Below, piece by piece: positions 1-11,300 of a DNA stretch of 64,000 nucleotides. The stretch is from Parelaphostrongylus tenuis (Eukaryota > Nematoda > Chromadorea > Rhabditida > Metastrongylidae). The stretch is taken from positions 124,001 to 188,000 of the forward strand of contig JAHQIW010004555.1 in assembly GCA_019055375.1 (NCBI GenBank). The letters are read 5' to 3'. The position numbers and the translations under genes were made by a program. Positions within the stretch are counted from its first letter, which is position 1. Each line of letters begins with the position of its first letter. The notes beneath the pieces are model-generated. The model ran no database searches and was not told the origin of the DNA. It saw only the letters and a program-made list of their open reading frames with translations.

Positions 1-22
1 ATCTATCTATATGGCTTTCTAG

Positions 23-171
23 GTGGCCGCACTGGCAACGTACGCGTGTTTCTTTTTCGCTTTATTCGGCCGTCAAAATCTACTTCCGGAGGTAAAAGCC
101 GGAAAGGAACTTGATCTCATCATTCCGATTTTACAATCGTCCAGTTCATGTTTTTCGTTGGATGGTTCAAG
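23..171 (+). pseudogene. Bestrophin exon with 1-base frameshift
   Basis: The acceptor is TTTCTAG at 16-22 and the donor is AAG|GTGAAT at 172. The frame starting at 23 reads [18 protein letters not shown] and continues through LDLIIPI to about 130. The conserved continuation, [11 protein letters not shown], is in the frame two bases over (142-171). Only one more T in the run at 129-132 would be needed to keep the frame, because the family has an IPIFTIVQF-like stretch here. The shift is seen in the sequence; whether it is real or an assembly error cannot be told. Confidence 0.8.
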
Positions 172-879
172 GTGAATTGGTTTTTTACAAGATTTCTTTC
201 GAGTGTTTGGCATTTAGAAACGCCAACATAGATCGATGTGCTGTAGGTCGGACAGGATTTGATGCGTCCTTTTGGTCTCGATGACGACGACATTGAGCTG
301 AATTATATACTCGACAGAAACTTTGCTACGTCATTTGCTATAGTCAATCGCTTACAAACAACTGAACTGAGTGAGCTTTCTCAATAATCAACTTTCGTCT
401 TTCAACTCTTAACGTTTTATTTAATCCTTAAAAGTACGCATATCCACAATACCTACAGTAAGTAGGAATTATACCGAACCAAGAACCAATATCATAAGAA
501 AACTGAGAAGGAAAGTTCTGACTCAAGGCTAGCCATGATAAACGGAGTCTTTGCAGCCTGGACTTTGATCCTGCTTCTCCGGAAAAAAACCTTAATCTTT
601 TAGTTGAATCTGAAGACGATCCGTTGTGGGAAAGTCGAAATGGAAAGTTTAGTCCGCTACCGCATTCAATACACAGCCGCCAACTTTCGGAGCATCGCCC
701 AAAACTGCATTCATACATATGGGTACCGGAGAATGATGAATCGAAAATAATGTCCTGCATAAATAGTGCGAAAAACCAGAAGTAAGTTTCAAAGACCGAG
801 TACGATTTACCAGTAACTCTTCATATTCGGTAAAGATTTATAGAGGTAATATATTACTTTCAGGCATATCAACTGGTAG
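23..879 (+). CDS. Bestrophin-family anion channel gene, 3' part
   Basis: Visible exons are 23-171, 247-370, a probable micro-exon near 438-460, about 528-782, and 864-879 (stop TAG). Bestrophins are homopentameric Ca2+/volume-regulated Cl-/HCO3- channels of the plasma membrane. The family is recognised from the FGRQ segment, an FFVGWFK segment, then [19 protein letters not shown], the near-invariant acidic cluster that forms the Ca2+ clasp, followed by a poorly conserved polar tail. The 5' half (pore helices) lies outside the window. The first exon carries a one-base deletion (see its entry), so the copy is either a pseudogene or affected by a homopolymer assembly error. The two clear exons fit splice phases; the tail is less certain. 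A candidate AATAAA lies at 1017-1022. The gene converges on the TBC1D22-like gene on the other strand. The nematode bestrophin family is large, so no specific orthologue is named. Confidence 0.85.
247..370 (+). CDS. Bestrophin exon with Ca2+-clasp acidic cluster
   Basis: The acceptor is TGTAG at 242-246 and the donor is A|GTGAGC at 371. The exon begins in phase 0, matching the end of the preceding exon. It encodes [15 protein letters not shown] and then [10 protein letters not shown], the strongest bestrophin signature in the window. It ends in phase 1. Confidence 0.9.
522..782 (+). CDS. Bestrophin C-terminal tail exon (5' edge uncertain)
   Basis: An open frame of 87 codons reads [16 protein letters not shown] and onward with polar, low-complexity sequence typical of bestrophin cytoplasmic tails. 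It ends at AA|GTAAGT, a perfect donor. The 5' boundary is not certain: AAG at 525-527 gives phase 0, and TTTGCAG at 550-556 gives phase 2. Neither joins directly to the phase-1 end of the previous exon. A micro-exon at about 438-460 (after CTTAAAAG, before GTAAGT) would repair the phase. Confidence 0.6.
864..879 (+). CDS. Bestrophin last coding exon
   Basis: The strong acceptor TTACTTTCAG ends at 863. Joined to the phase-2 end at 782, it reads K-H-I-N-W then TAG. The implied intron is about 80 bases, a usual nematode size. If the intron is retained, translation stops at TAA 783-785 instead. Confidence 0.55.
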
Positions 880-1016
880 TGTACTACACAAGTCAGCCTT
901 GTGACCAATGATCCAGATTTTCAACATCGCAAATTATTTTGGAAATTACGAGGCTCACCATATCGCCATATCTACCAGAGTGTTGATTTATGTTGTGCAG
1001 AAAAAAAAACGAATCT

Positions 1017-1022
1017 AATAAA
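1017..1022 (+). terminator. Candidate poly(A) signal for bestrophin gene
   Basis: AATAAA lies about 140 bases after the predicted stop codon at 877-879. This is slightly long for a nematode 3' UTR but acceptable. Confidence 0.4.
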
Positions 1023-1676
1023 ATTATACAAAACTAGAACAATGGAAAAAGTGGAAAATATAAATTCCCATTCACATAATAACTTCTGTAAGACATATGA
1101 AATTCAATTTGGCATCTGAGAACGGCCGAATCTTGGATAAATTTATGAAGAGCTCCGCTTGATAAATCCTAACTAGTACCGGAAAAGTCTCAACGACAAA
1201 TATCATTACGTGTATATATACAATCTGCTGAAATCAACAATTACAGGAACGACGATTATGTAAGGATCCCAGTTTGTCTCTTAAATATTATAGAACTGGA
1301 TATGAGCGCATATAACCGAGAATAACATCACAGATATTGATGAGCACGATTTCGATACAAGCATCAGAGGCTAAGCCAAATACGTGAGAAAATGATTTCA
1401 TCGATGGAGACTGTTGAGCCACTACAAACACGTAGCACGGGATGATGCGAGGTCTCGAAATGATGCCCCGTATATACAGTTATAGATTTCTTATAACTGA
1501 CGAATAAATAATAGAACATAGGAGGCTAAAAAAAAGTTTGTGGCGAATCCATTATACACTACATCATTCATTCAGACAATGCCATTCAAGTGGAGTCTTG
1601 AGTAAATGCATGATTTTCTTAGAATTATGGCCCAAAATACACATATTTGTTTGCTACCGGAGATATTCTAAAACTC

Positions 1677-1817
1677 TTAAGCATTAGCTGGGCTAATGAG
1701 ATGACGTCTTGCGCCGTCAAACAAGGACATAAGAGAAAAGGCGTCAGCTGTTAATTCACGGATCTCTCGATCACCCCAATATTGTGTTGGAAGATTTTGC
1801 AGCAAAATCATGATTCC
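1677..1817 (-). CDS. TBC1D22: TBC1D22 terminal exon
   Basis: Acceptor CGTATTTCAG, stop TAA at 1679-1677. Encodes GIMILLQNLPTQYWGD, REIRELTADAFSLMSLF and a short tail. I see no canonical AATAAA on the minus strand in the next 250 bases. Confidence 0.93.
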   Translation of the reverse strand, partial: GIMILLQNLPTQYWGDREIRELTADAFSLMSLFDGARRHLISPANA

Positions 1818-4800
1818 CTGAAATACGAAACGTTCAAAGATCAAATGGAAGTGTATAAGGTTGAAGAAAATACTTCCATAGATTTGAATAATATCGTACA
1901 TAACAATTGACGGGGACGCAAATCACTAAGGAGAATGCTTTAAGCTGACAATAAGTCATTTGGTTTGGCGAATGAATCATAGCACATACATGCGATGCGC
2001 CCAAGAGAAAGAATTAGCACTTTTGTAACCTTTTTATACCACCGGACTGTTTACATACTGTCTGCTTAGCAAAAGGATATTAGGTGAATTTTGCTGTAAT
2101 TCAACAAAATTGATGTAATTACACACAGCGACCATTTGAGAGGTGAATACAAAGTGAAAGTCAAACCTGAAAATCGCGCTCGTCTTGAAGTTTTCGTGAC
2201 CAAGTGCGGAGAAATGCTGCACATACGTAGCTATGGAACTGCGAAAATCCATCAGGTTCACTCTGGAAAAGAGCTTTGATGGCCTTTGTGAACGTCAAAC
2301 ACATGAACCTCAGAAAATATGGGTGGGATACCAACCAAATACGTGTCCCAAAGGCGGATAGTAGCACGAAGGGGAATTTCTCTCATTAGAAGATTATTCA
2401 TCCATCGAAAAGAAAACTGTAAATACTCGATTCCGTTTGATTCCAGATGTAGATGGAGAGGTCCTGAAATACATTGCTAATTTTACCATAGCAATTTAGA
2501 CATACACGAATACTGATTTCAATACGAGGTAACATAAAATATGATAATGGAATATGAAAAATAATGAAATATGAAATATCGTGCTCGTCCTTAAATAACC
2601 TATAGAACTTTATCAAATGCTGACAACTCTACGATACCATAATGAATGTTCTTTCTTATCACACAAGAGTAGTTATCTAAGCAGTACAAATACTGGAGGA
2701 TATGTATAGAAGAGCATGGCGCATAGATGGAGTAAGAGAAGCGAAGGAATTAAAATGGTGGGAAACCAATTTACGGAAAGGAGATTTTAATAGAGGACGA
2801 GGGTCTGGTCTCATAACCAATGTGAAATCCATAAGTGCCACAGGGCACAGTGAGAAACTAGCCATTTGCCAACGATGAGAGTCATTTTGAGCTCCAATAT
2901 TTCGAAAAAAATTATTTCAAAGGTTTTTTGCGCTAAACAAAGCTTTTCGTCCATAATTTGAGTAATTAGTGAAGTGCTCGAAACTCAAGAATTCAGATAC
3001 TCAATTGGATAATTTGGTTTTCAGAAAGGCCTTTATAGTACACTGTAACAGCAAAATTAAAACTGTCTTTCACACTCGGCTTGCCTTATTAGTTCAACCA
3101 AAGTCTACGGATCGCTTTTATTGACTACAACTAAGCTCAATCTATAGCCCAAGTCTCGACGAATTCAAAGCTTGAAAGTTTCTCGAAAAGGTTTTCATAG
3201 CGCACTGATAGAGAGAAAATAGAATTACGCTTCACATCCGAAGTTTTCTTTGCATATAGGAGTTATATATGTACAAATCGTGCGCAAACTTGTAGATAAA
3301 ACCATGTTCTATGAGCATGGGACAAAGAACTTAGAGTATTTCTCGAGACAAAGGAAGAAAATCTTTGTTAAAAAACGAAAATCGCCCACTGGCAACATCA
3401 AAATGCTGTCGCTCCCCAAATTAGACATTATCCACTTCGTATTAAAAAAAACAACGCTGAGCGTCGAATGGAGGGCCTAATGGAGAGAAATAATAATATG
3501 ATGACCGCTGCCATTGTCGTGGACATCAATGTTACCCACTGTTCACCTATTGCCTCTTTCTTTAGATAAAACTTACATAAGATTGCTATTTTGCCTTCAA
3601 AATCGACTGCTCACTCTACGGCGAATTCGTTTTCCTTAAAGCTGTTAAGCTATTCCAACAGGATAGCTGAACGGTAGATTTTTATTCAGTTTGAAAAAAG
3701 TGAAATAGAAAAGTTTTAAACAGTGGGTGACAACTCAGCAGTGAATTCTCCCCATATACGTGGCTTAGCGGCTCTGAGGAAGGCAAAATTGCCGAAAGGT
3801 TGGCTACTGACTTGAAGGAGGGATATATCAATCTCGTGCAAGTTTTAATGAAAGAAAAGGACAGCTCGAAGGTTTTTCATTACATATAATAAGGTTTAGT
3901 GAAGATTAGTCTCTCAAATTGGTTAATTTGCTTTTTTTTCCACCCTCACAGAAATCTGCCACGAATCAACACTAGTTGAAATGAGGTCTGTGGTACCGCC
4001 GATGAAGCTATCATAATCAATGTTCAGACAACGGCCCAGCAACCCTCCCATAACTCCTGAACTCATTACGGAGACCGAAATCCACGGCACGTGAGCTCCC
4101 AAATGTAAACCGAAACCGAAAAACGAAAACCTTTAGACTACGGATAAGAAGAGATGAATCGAAGGAAGGAAATGCACAATATGTTATATAAAAAATATAT
4201 TAAAAGGAAATGTTCACTACCTCGATGTGACAACTTTGAATACCTTATTTACGCAATTTAGATGAATATGATGAAACAAACAAGTTACATCTCATACGAA
4301 ATAAATCATGAGCAAATAAATTTGGTCAACTAAGAGAAAAACAATTGTTTTCAAATTTAAAATGTAACGGAGAACACCATTTTACCACTCAACAGCAGAA
4401 ATTTTCCGAGTACCCTAATCTTAGAAAAATTTGGACTAAAATCAAATAAAACTTACGGTCAACTCTACTCATCAAATGTCTCAGTTGTAGCACTTTTCTC
4501 TGAATTCCCGGCTGGGCGAATGTGTAATTGTCGTGAATAGAATCGAGAAGTGCCGATACGCACCAAAATGAATCCGCCTCTACCAAATTACATTGTTCAC
4601 GTGTAAGCTGTGAAACATCAAAGGATCCGACCTAAAACTGTCACGAATCGAAGAGTGTTGAGTGAATTGAAAAGCTTGAACCTCAGGCGGAAGATGAACC
4701 AACGTTTCATCGCTTTGGAGGGCGGCTGAACACTGCACTATCGGGGCTACTGTTGTGTGGTCTCTATTTCTGCGACACAACATATCGACTGGTAAAAATT

Positions 4801-5286
4801 CCGATTTTTTTTGGAAAAAGTTTTCTTGAGTCGACTCTTTAAATCGGTCCCTAGCGTCACAAAAAGAGTGCCTGAAGAACAGAAGCTGAGGTACTAGATT
4901 GGTTAGCACGCGCTCCAAATAGGTTCAAAGATAGGTTCAACTCTCGCCTGAGGTTCAAAGTTTTGCATATGATTCAACATAGCCTTTTATTCGGCTGATT
5001 ATTAAAACCTTGTTAGATCTTCAATTTTATATTTCTATGAACTATTTTACTAATTCTTTTTACGAAGTTTGGTGTTGCACATTAGTGATGTAAGCACGTT
5101 TTGACAATTTCGCCTGCCTCATCAGTATCACACGCCCCATACTAAGCGTAGCAGAGGAAGAAGATGTCACAGTGCTAGTCAAGTGAAATATCAAAAAAAA
5201 AAAAAATCAGGCATGTTGCATCGTCTCCTTCGGATGTGTAATACTGATGAGACGGACGAAACCGTCGAAATAATCGTATCACACTC

Positions 5287-5333
<47 letters not shown>

Positions 5334-8300
5334 TATATATATGCATATATACACATATATATGACTATAACATCATGTAACTGCTAAAAAAGACGTTAAA
5401 TATGAGAATTATTATCAGGAATCAATCTAGCAAATCTAATGATGCAAATTTTCAACCGAAACATCCAAAACGTATGAATATTAGCGAAGAATATGCGGAA
5501 TCCACGTGGACGCGTTGTACTTATTCGAGGTTGCGATAATACTAGATGAAGTGAAAAGCAAATAGTGCACGGGAACTATAAAGAATAAAAAAAAAGAAAA
5601 ACAATTGACCTCGACGTCCTGTGGAATGAACTCCGATAAGAATACCACGAAAAATGGGGTAACAAGATCATTTATTCCTTGCACATATCCACTTCCAGGA
5701 TGTCGAATAGCCCAAATGTACAATATTCTTTCAAACATCTGTAAAACGTTCCATAAGATCGACTTGGAAAATCTCAAAACAGATAAAATTAAGGAAGTAT
5801 ATCGGCAAAAAACAAAATCCCCAGTACCTCTTGCACTAATTTCTGCTGAAAAAGTGGTATCAAGGGACACATTCTTGGTATATCAATATGAATCTGAAAA
5901 AAAAGTAAAAGTTAATAGGCAGTGAAGATTTAAATCATCTTGCAGCGCAACGATTCGTTGTATACTGGCCACTCAAAAGAAAACGCCTCAAAGATCGACC
6001 GATGTTCAATATTTTTCCTTGTCAAGATGGTACAACGTTGTTAATGATGTATTCATTGATTGCATGGTACAGCACATAATGGTAGCACTAGCTAACGTTT
6101 TGATGGATTCGCCTACTTCGAGCCTCAAAAGATCAAATTGATTCGCAATCTATTTGACGAATTAATTCATAACCCCCGCAAAAAGACGTAATTTGGTCAT
6201 ATATTTGAAAAAAAAAAAACCTACGGCAAAGTTGCGTAAGTATTTGTCTGAGTAGACTGTGAATCAGATGAAAATATCTACTGTATTGAAACAGGCTTCA
6301 TTTCGACTGTTTTTGAGAGCTCGCCCAAAATATTATAATCTTATGACCTACTCTGAGCCTTTCATGACACGTGTATTTCGGTGCGATTCCTCTATACAAG
6401 GGTGAATTCTCCCCACGGAACTGACTGGACCGAAAAGTACCGCGCAACAGACGAGGCTTAATGCCAAAATAACGTGTCCTTCACTGTGTAAATACCACAG
6501 CAGACCTCATGAAAGGTCCAAAATATGTAGGCAGATTATTTTAAAATAGTTTCACCCTCGAAGAATTGATCTCAATCCTCAGCCAATATATATCAGTGCA
6601 ATCCGTTTGAGCAACTCGGCTGTGAATCAGAGACAAAGCATAGTCACCGACGCTATAGGAAAAGTACAGAGCATAGCAAAAATGCAGAAATTTGATAATA
6701 TGCATTAACTAATACAATTTGAAGTTAATATCAATGACTTGAAGTCTCCTCTCGTTAGAAAGAGAGGTGAAAAAGTGCGATCTATAAGATTAGGCGAAAA
6801 CATATATTTTCATATCTACAAAAACATCTCTACCTGTCTAAAAGTGTCACTGTTTTGGTCGTCGAATCTAAGATGAAAATATTGTTCAACGTAATGCCAG
6901 TATTGTTCCCTTTTGCTTGCCAAGGTGACTTCTCTCCTTTCATAATTAGTCGGAAGATATCCCTAAACACCGAAAAAGACATGTAGATCATTACCAGAAA
7001 AAAATATATTGGAACACCATCCCTCCAGAAATCTCGCACCCCACATATAAGGCGCTTGTAATAACGATGTTTTAAACAGTCACCACTGTGGGATAGAAAA
7101 AGGGCATAAATCCTTCAATTTCTTAATGACAAATAGCCATTTTCCTTGGTTACAAAGCAGTAGCTCCTCAAGATAAATTTACAGAAAGACTCATGTTCCG
7201 AATAGGTGAATTGAGCGAGAACAAAGTTCATTCATAACGTGTGTGGCGTAGTGGTTAGAGATAATCTGCGGCACAAAAGTGATTTATCATTCGATGATCG
7301 CTATTTCGACTCCGCGCTCAAAGCCTTCCATCAACATCCATCCAGCCTTCCACTCTTTCGAGAGAGGGTGAATTGGCACGACTTGTTTGGGAGGATAGCG
7401 GCACTGATCAGATACCTCGATAAGTCTGTGCGAGTCACTGTGGAGGCCAAATAGGCATTCATTCACGTCTAAAGATGCTTGGTGAAGTGGATTGGCACGC
7501 CGCATCGCTCAAGGATTAATCAGTCCCGAGTTTTATCCTTTTTTTCCTTTCCAAGTTCATTTACTCTCTATCTTATATTTCTAATAAATAAGCTAAGCTA
7601 GGAATGATGCTTGGGAAGAGCACGAATCATAGTATAGAGGTATAGACGAATTGGTGGCACACCACCAACACCACCACATTACATTACATGATCTGGACCA
7701 ACCAGTGTAGACGATGACTGGATGATCTCGAGTTGAAGACATAGTCAAAACAGAGACCCTCACTCCATATCCGCAAGAAGAAATTCCTAGATGAAGAGAA
7801 CTATAGAAAGGCATGATACCCACCTGTGTAAACTGTGCGTGACTAGTTGCGTAAATGGAAGATATGGAAAAAGTTTGCCAGTGTTCCATAGATGCCGTTT
7901 ATTGTGTGAGTGATTTGAAGTAATGCTTTGATTTACGCTGAGCTTATAAAACTACTAGAAAAAAAAACGCAGATGTGATCTTTCCAAGTCTCTATAGAAG
8001 GGGCCTGTCAAAGAGGGCTGACTTATAAAGCCCGATAGACGTGTTTCAATCTTGCGCCCACACAGGACTGACAAAAGACGAGAAAGGGTAACTGCCAGAC
8101 TGACGAGATCGCAAGATCGAAACACGTGTATCGGGCTCTATAAGTTAGCCCTGTTTGACAGACCACTGACATGCGTGGCTCAAAAATGATTACCAGGCAT
8201 CTCTATAGAAGGCTTCGCCAAGACGGTGGCCGCTATGACGCTGATTTTGGTGGTAGCAACCTAACGTCTACCTATCAAAAGATCGCAAGTCTGTTTCGAC

Positions 8301-11300
8301 AATACTACGCATTTCTTGAGGCTTCATACAATGCTGTTTTCGAGATTTTTAATGCGAAAAGTAATGGGAGTTTGTAGAATCAATCGATAAAAAACACTTG
8401 CAATGAGAAGCTATACAAGTAAAATATCACTTTTTTGATGAAATCTTCAACGTAACATGCATTCATAGACAACAATGGTCCGGAAAGGTTAGTATTCGCT
8501 GTTCACAATATAAGAGATGGAGGATAAAGCTCTCGACGCTAATTAATTCCTAAGGTATGCGCCATGCATTTGACATCACCGAACATCGCTTGACGTGATT
8601 GAAGCATACTCGATACAATGTCTGTGGTGGCCCACCGATGTATGAAGTCGATACTGCTATCCTCCCAGACAAATCTGGTACTGATTCTACGACTCCGGAG
8701 AGATAGAATGCGTGGTGAGCCGCTGACCACTAGTGTCGCCAATTACCTCTAACCACTTAGCTATACGCCTCCCATTCAGAGTAAATGGAAAGTTTTCTAT
8801 ATACCTAAGAGAATTGAGTGGTGAGCATAACCGCGGCCTCAGGCGGGAATCGAACCCGCGTTTCATCCTATCCGGGGACGCGTGCTCTACCACTGCACCA
8901 CCGAGGCACGTTTGCCCGACTACTCATTCTTCAACATCTCAATGTTAGCTATCAACCACCAACCTTTGACAGGTTTGGTCGGGTATGCGATTTCGCTTTA
9001 TAAACCCAGCTGAGCTGACAGCTATTCTAATTACTGATACTCGGCGTCCCTGGATAGGATGAAACGCGGGTTCGATTCCAGCCTGAGGCCGCCTTTTTTG
9101 CTCACCACTCAATTCTCTTAGGTATATAGAAAACATCATAACAATGCGAAATGCATTAAAATACTACTAATCCCGAGTATTAGTATATGGAAAGTATTCG
9201 GAACAGAAAAGATGACTTGAAATAAAAATGGCCCACGAATTTGCAGGTACAATACGATTATTGCCACTTACTGATAGTAGTCGCCAAGCGTGAGGCCGCA
9301 ATTTATGTGGAATTCCCATCCAGCAATCTTTCCGAAGTTTCTCCATATCGATATCAGTTACAGGAGAGCTTCTATCACCCGTCTTGCTCACAGAAAATAA
9401 ACGACGAAGCCGTTCAAATCGTGCTTGATCCACTTCGCCACCTGAAATAGTCAAAAACATTCTAGAAAGAGAAAAAAATAAAAACAACTGAAAGAAGAAA
9501 TTGCAAAAGAATTCAAAACTTCTTGATAAGGTTCAACAACATTAGGCCGTCGCGTCATCAAAGTGAGCGCATACGGGGCTCGAACCGCTTTACAACTGTA
9601 CTTTCAAGCTTCCAGCAAAAAATCTTATGCTGTACAACTGAACATACATAAACAGAGCGAGCGTGGCATAGTAGTTGAAGATATTGTGCGACAAGCGACA
9701 CGCACGAGTCGATGGTTCAATCTTGCGTCCAAGGACCATTTAACTTCCATTTTTCAGAGACGGTAAGCCGGTACCAAACTTGATTAGAAAGACAGTAGCA
9801 CCGACCAAACGATGTCTGATGGAGTCGAGTGCATGGTGTATCCCTCTTGGACTGATCAAGAGAGCTTCAGCCTTATGGTTTTTATACAAATACCATTTCC
9901 GAAGGATCGCAGTCGTACGGGAGAAACTCAGTCTTTGTTTACTTAATGACTGTCCCCTACAACTTTTTCCAAAATACTACTGCATCGCAAAGCTCGGTGA
10001 TCGTGGATGAAACTCAGGCACCTGAACAAATAGGTCGGTTGCACACTGAAATTTCTCTGTACGGCCAGCACCAAAGATCATCTGTACTAACGTAGATCGA
10101 TTGAAAACAACAACTGCCTCCTGTTCCGATTTTTGTCGCGTATGAGAAAAATTAGAGAGTCAGAAACGAATGTTACCGCCTCACCAATGCACCCCAGCAA
10201 AGGAGTGAGAATGTCCTACGCGAATACCTTGGAAACTGCTATGGCAGCGGCTTCACCGCCATCATTGCCACTAGACAGAGGGATCCGATAAGAGGTATAA
10301 ATGGCTTTGATTATAAATAGAACATCAATCACTGCATGGCGTTCAGTGAAAGCAGCTTTGAACCCAAAAACCACCGAGATGTTGACGCATCTACAGCTCC
10401 ACGGCTATCCTTTTGACACGGCAGTCATTCTGGAGCTGCTTTGTTGAGACGCAGATCTACTATTTTGCCAGGCCGATAATCTAAGGATCTCACACTTTCA
10501 GCTTGGCCTATGATTCTTAGAGCAACTGGATCATCCATCACACCCACTTCCGCATTTCAGACCCTGACGCAAACTACTTCGGTGACGAGTTCCAGGAGGA
10601 TATACGTCGAAAGAGAGCCTATCACGAAATCTTTTTGTTTACAACATATGGACGAGAGTAGCTACATAATGAATTTCAATACACTGCAAATGTTCAATTG
10701 GAAGCATTCCACATGTGAGATATGCCCAAAAAATAGTACAATTTTATCAACTGAAAATGGTTTATTGAACATTAAATAGTACTCCTCATGCTTGAGAGCG
10801 GCAACCAAAATGGAAAACGATCGCGATGGAGCGATTAGAAAAATGTCCGGAATCATCGTGAGCCGTGGAAAAAGCTGAGCTGTACTCAAGTGGTCACTGA
10901 TGCACATTACCAGGAAACAATGTCCTAGTTCGACTCCCTTTCCGAACAAACCCCTCAGTTACCCGGGAACGCCCAGCCTGGAGATCCTTGAAGGTTGCAA
11001 AAAAATCTGCGAAACCAGTATTCTACCATACCATCAAGAAGACAAAATACTCAAACAGCAGTCTGTAACATGACGAAATATATATCTCACAATTACTATT
11101 TGACCTAAGATATCATTTGGCCTGTTAATAGGCTTTTGTATAGTCCGATAAACGTGTTTCAGCTTTGACAGCCTCGTCAGTCGGGCAGGTCCTTCGTCTT
11201 TAGTAATTTATTTCACTTGACGGCAAATGTGTAAAATGTTCGCTGTTGCCCACGCTAGGTAGCGGGACTGGAGCTCCCGAAAGGATTGGCTAAAAACGAA

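Noticed and set aside
428..760. 110-codon minus-strand open frame
   Set aside because: It lies antisense to the bestrophin tail exon, which has splice sites and sense-strand coding character.
8836..8907. Functional tRNA gene
   Set aside because: Although the cloverleaf is complete, the anticodon loop lacks U33 and the sequence is one of many dispersed copies with SINE ends.
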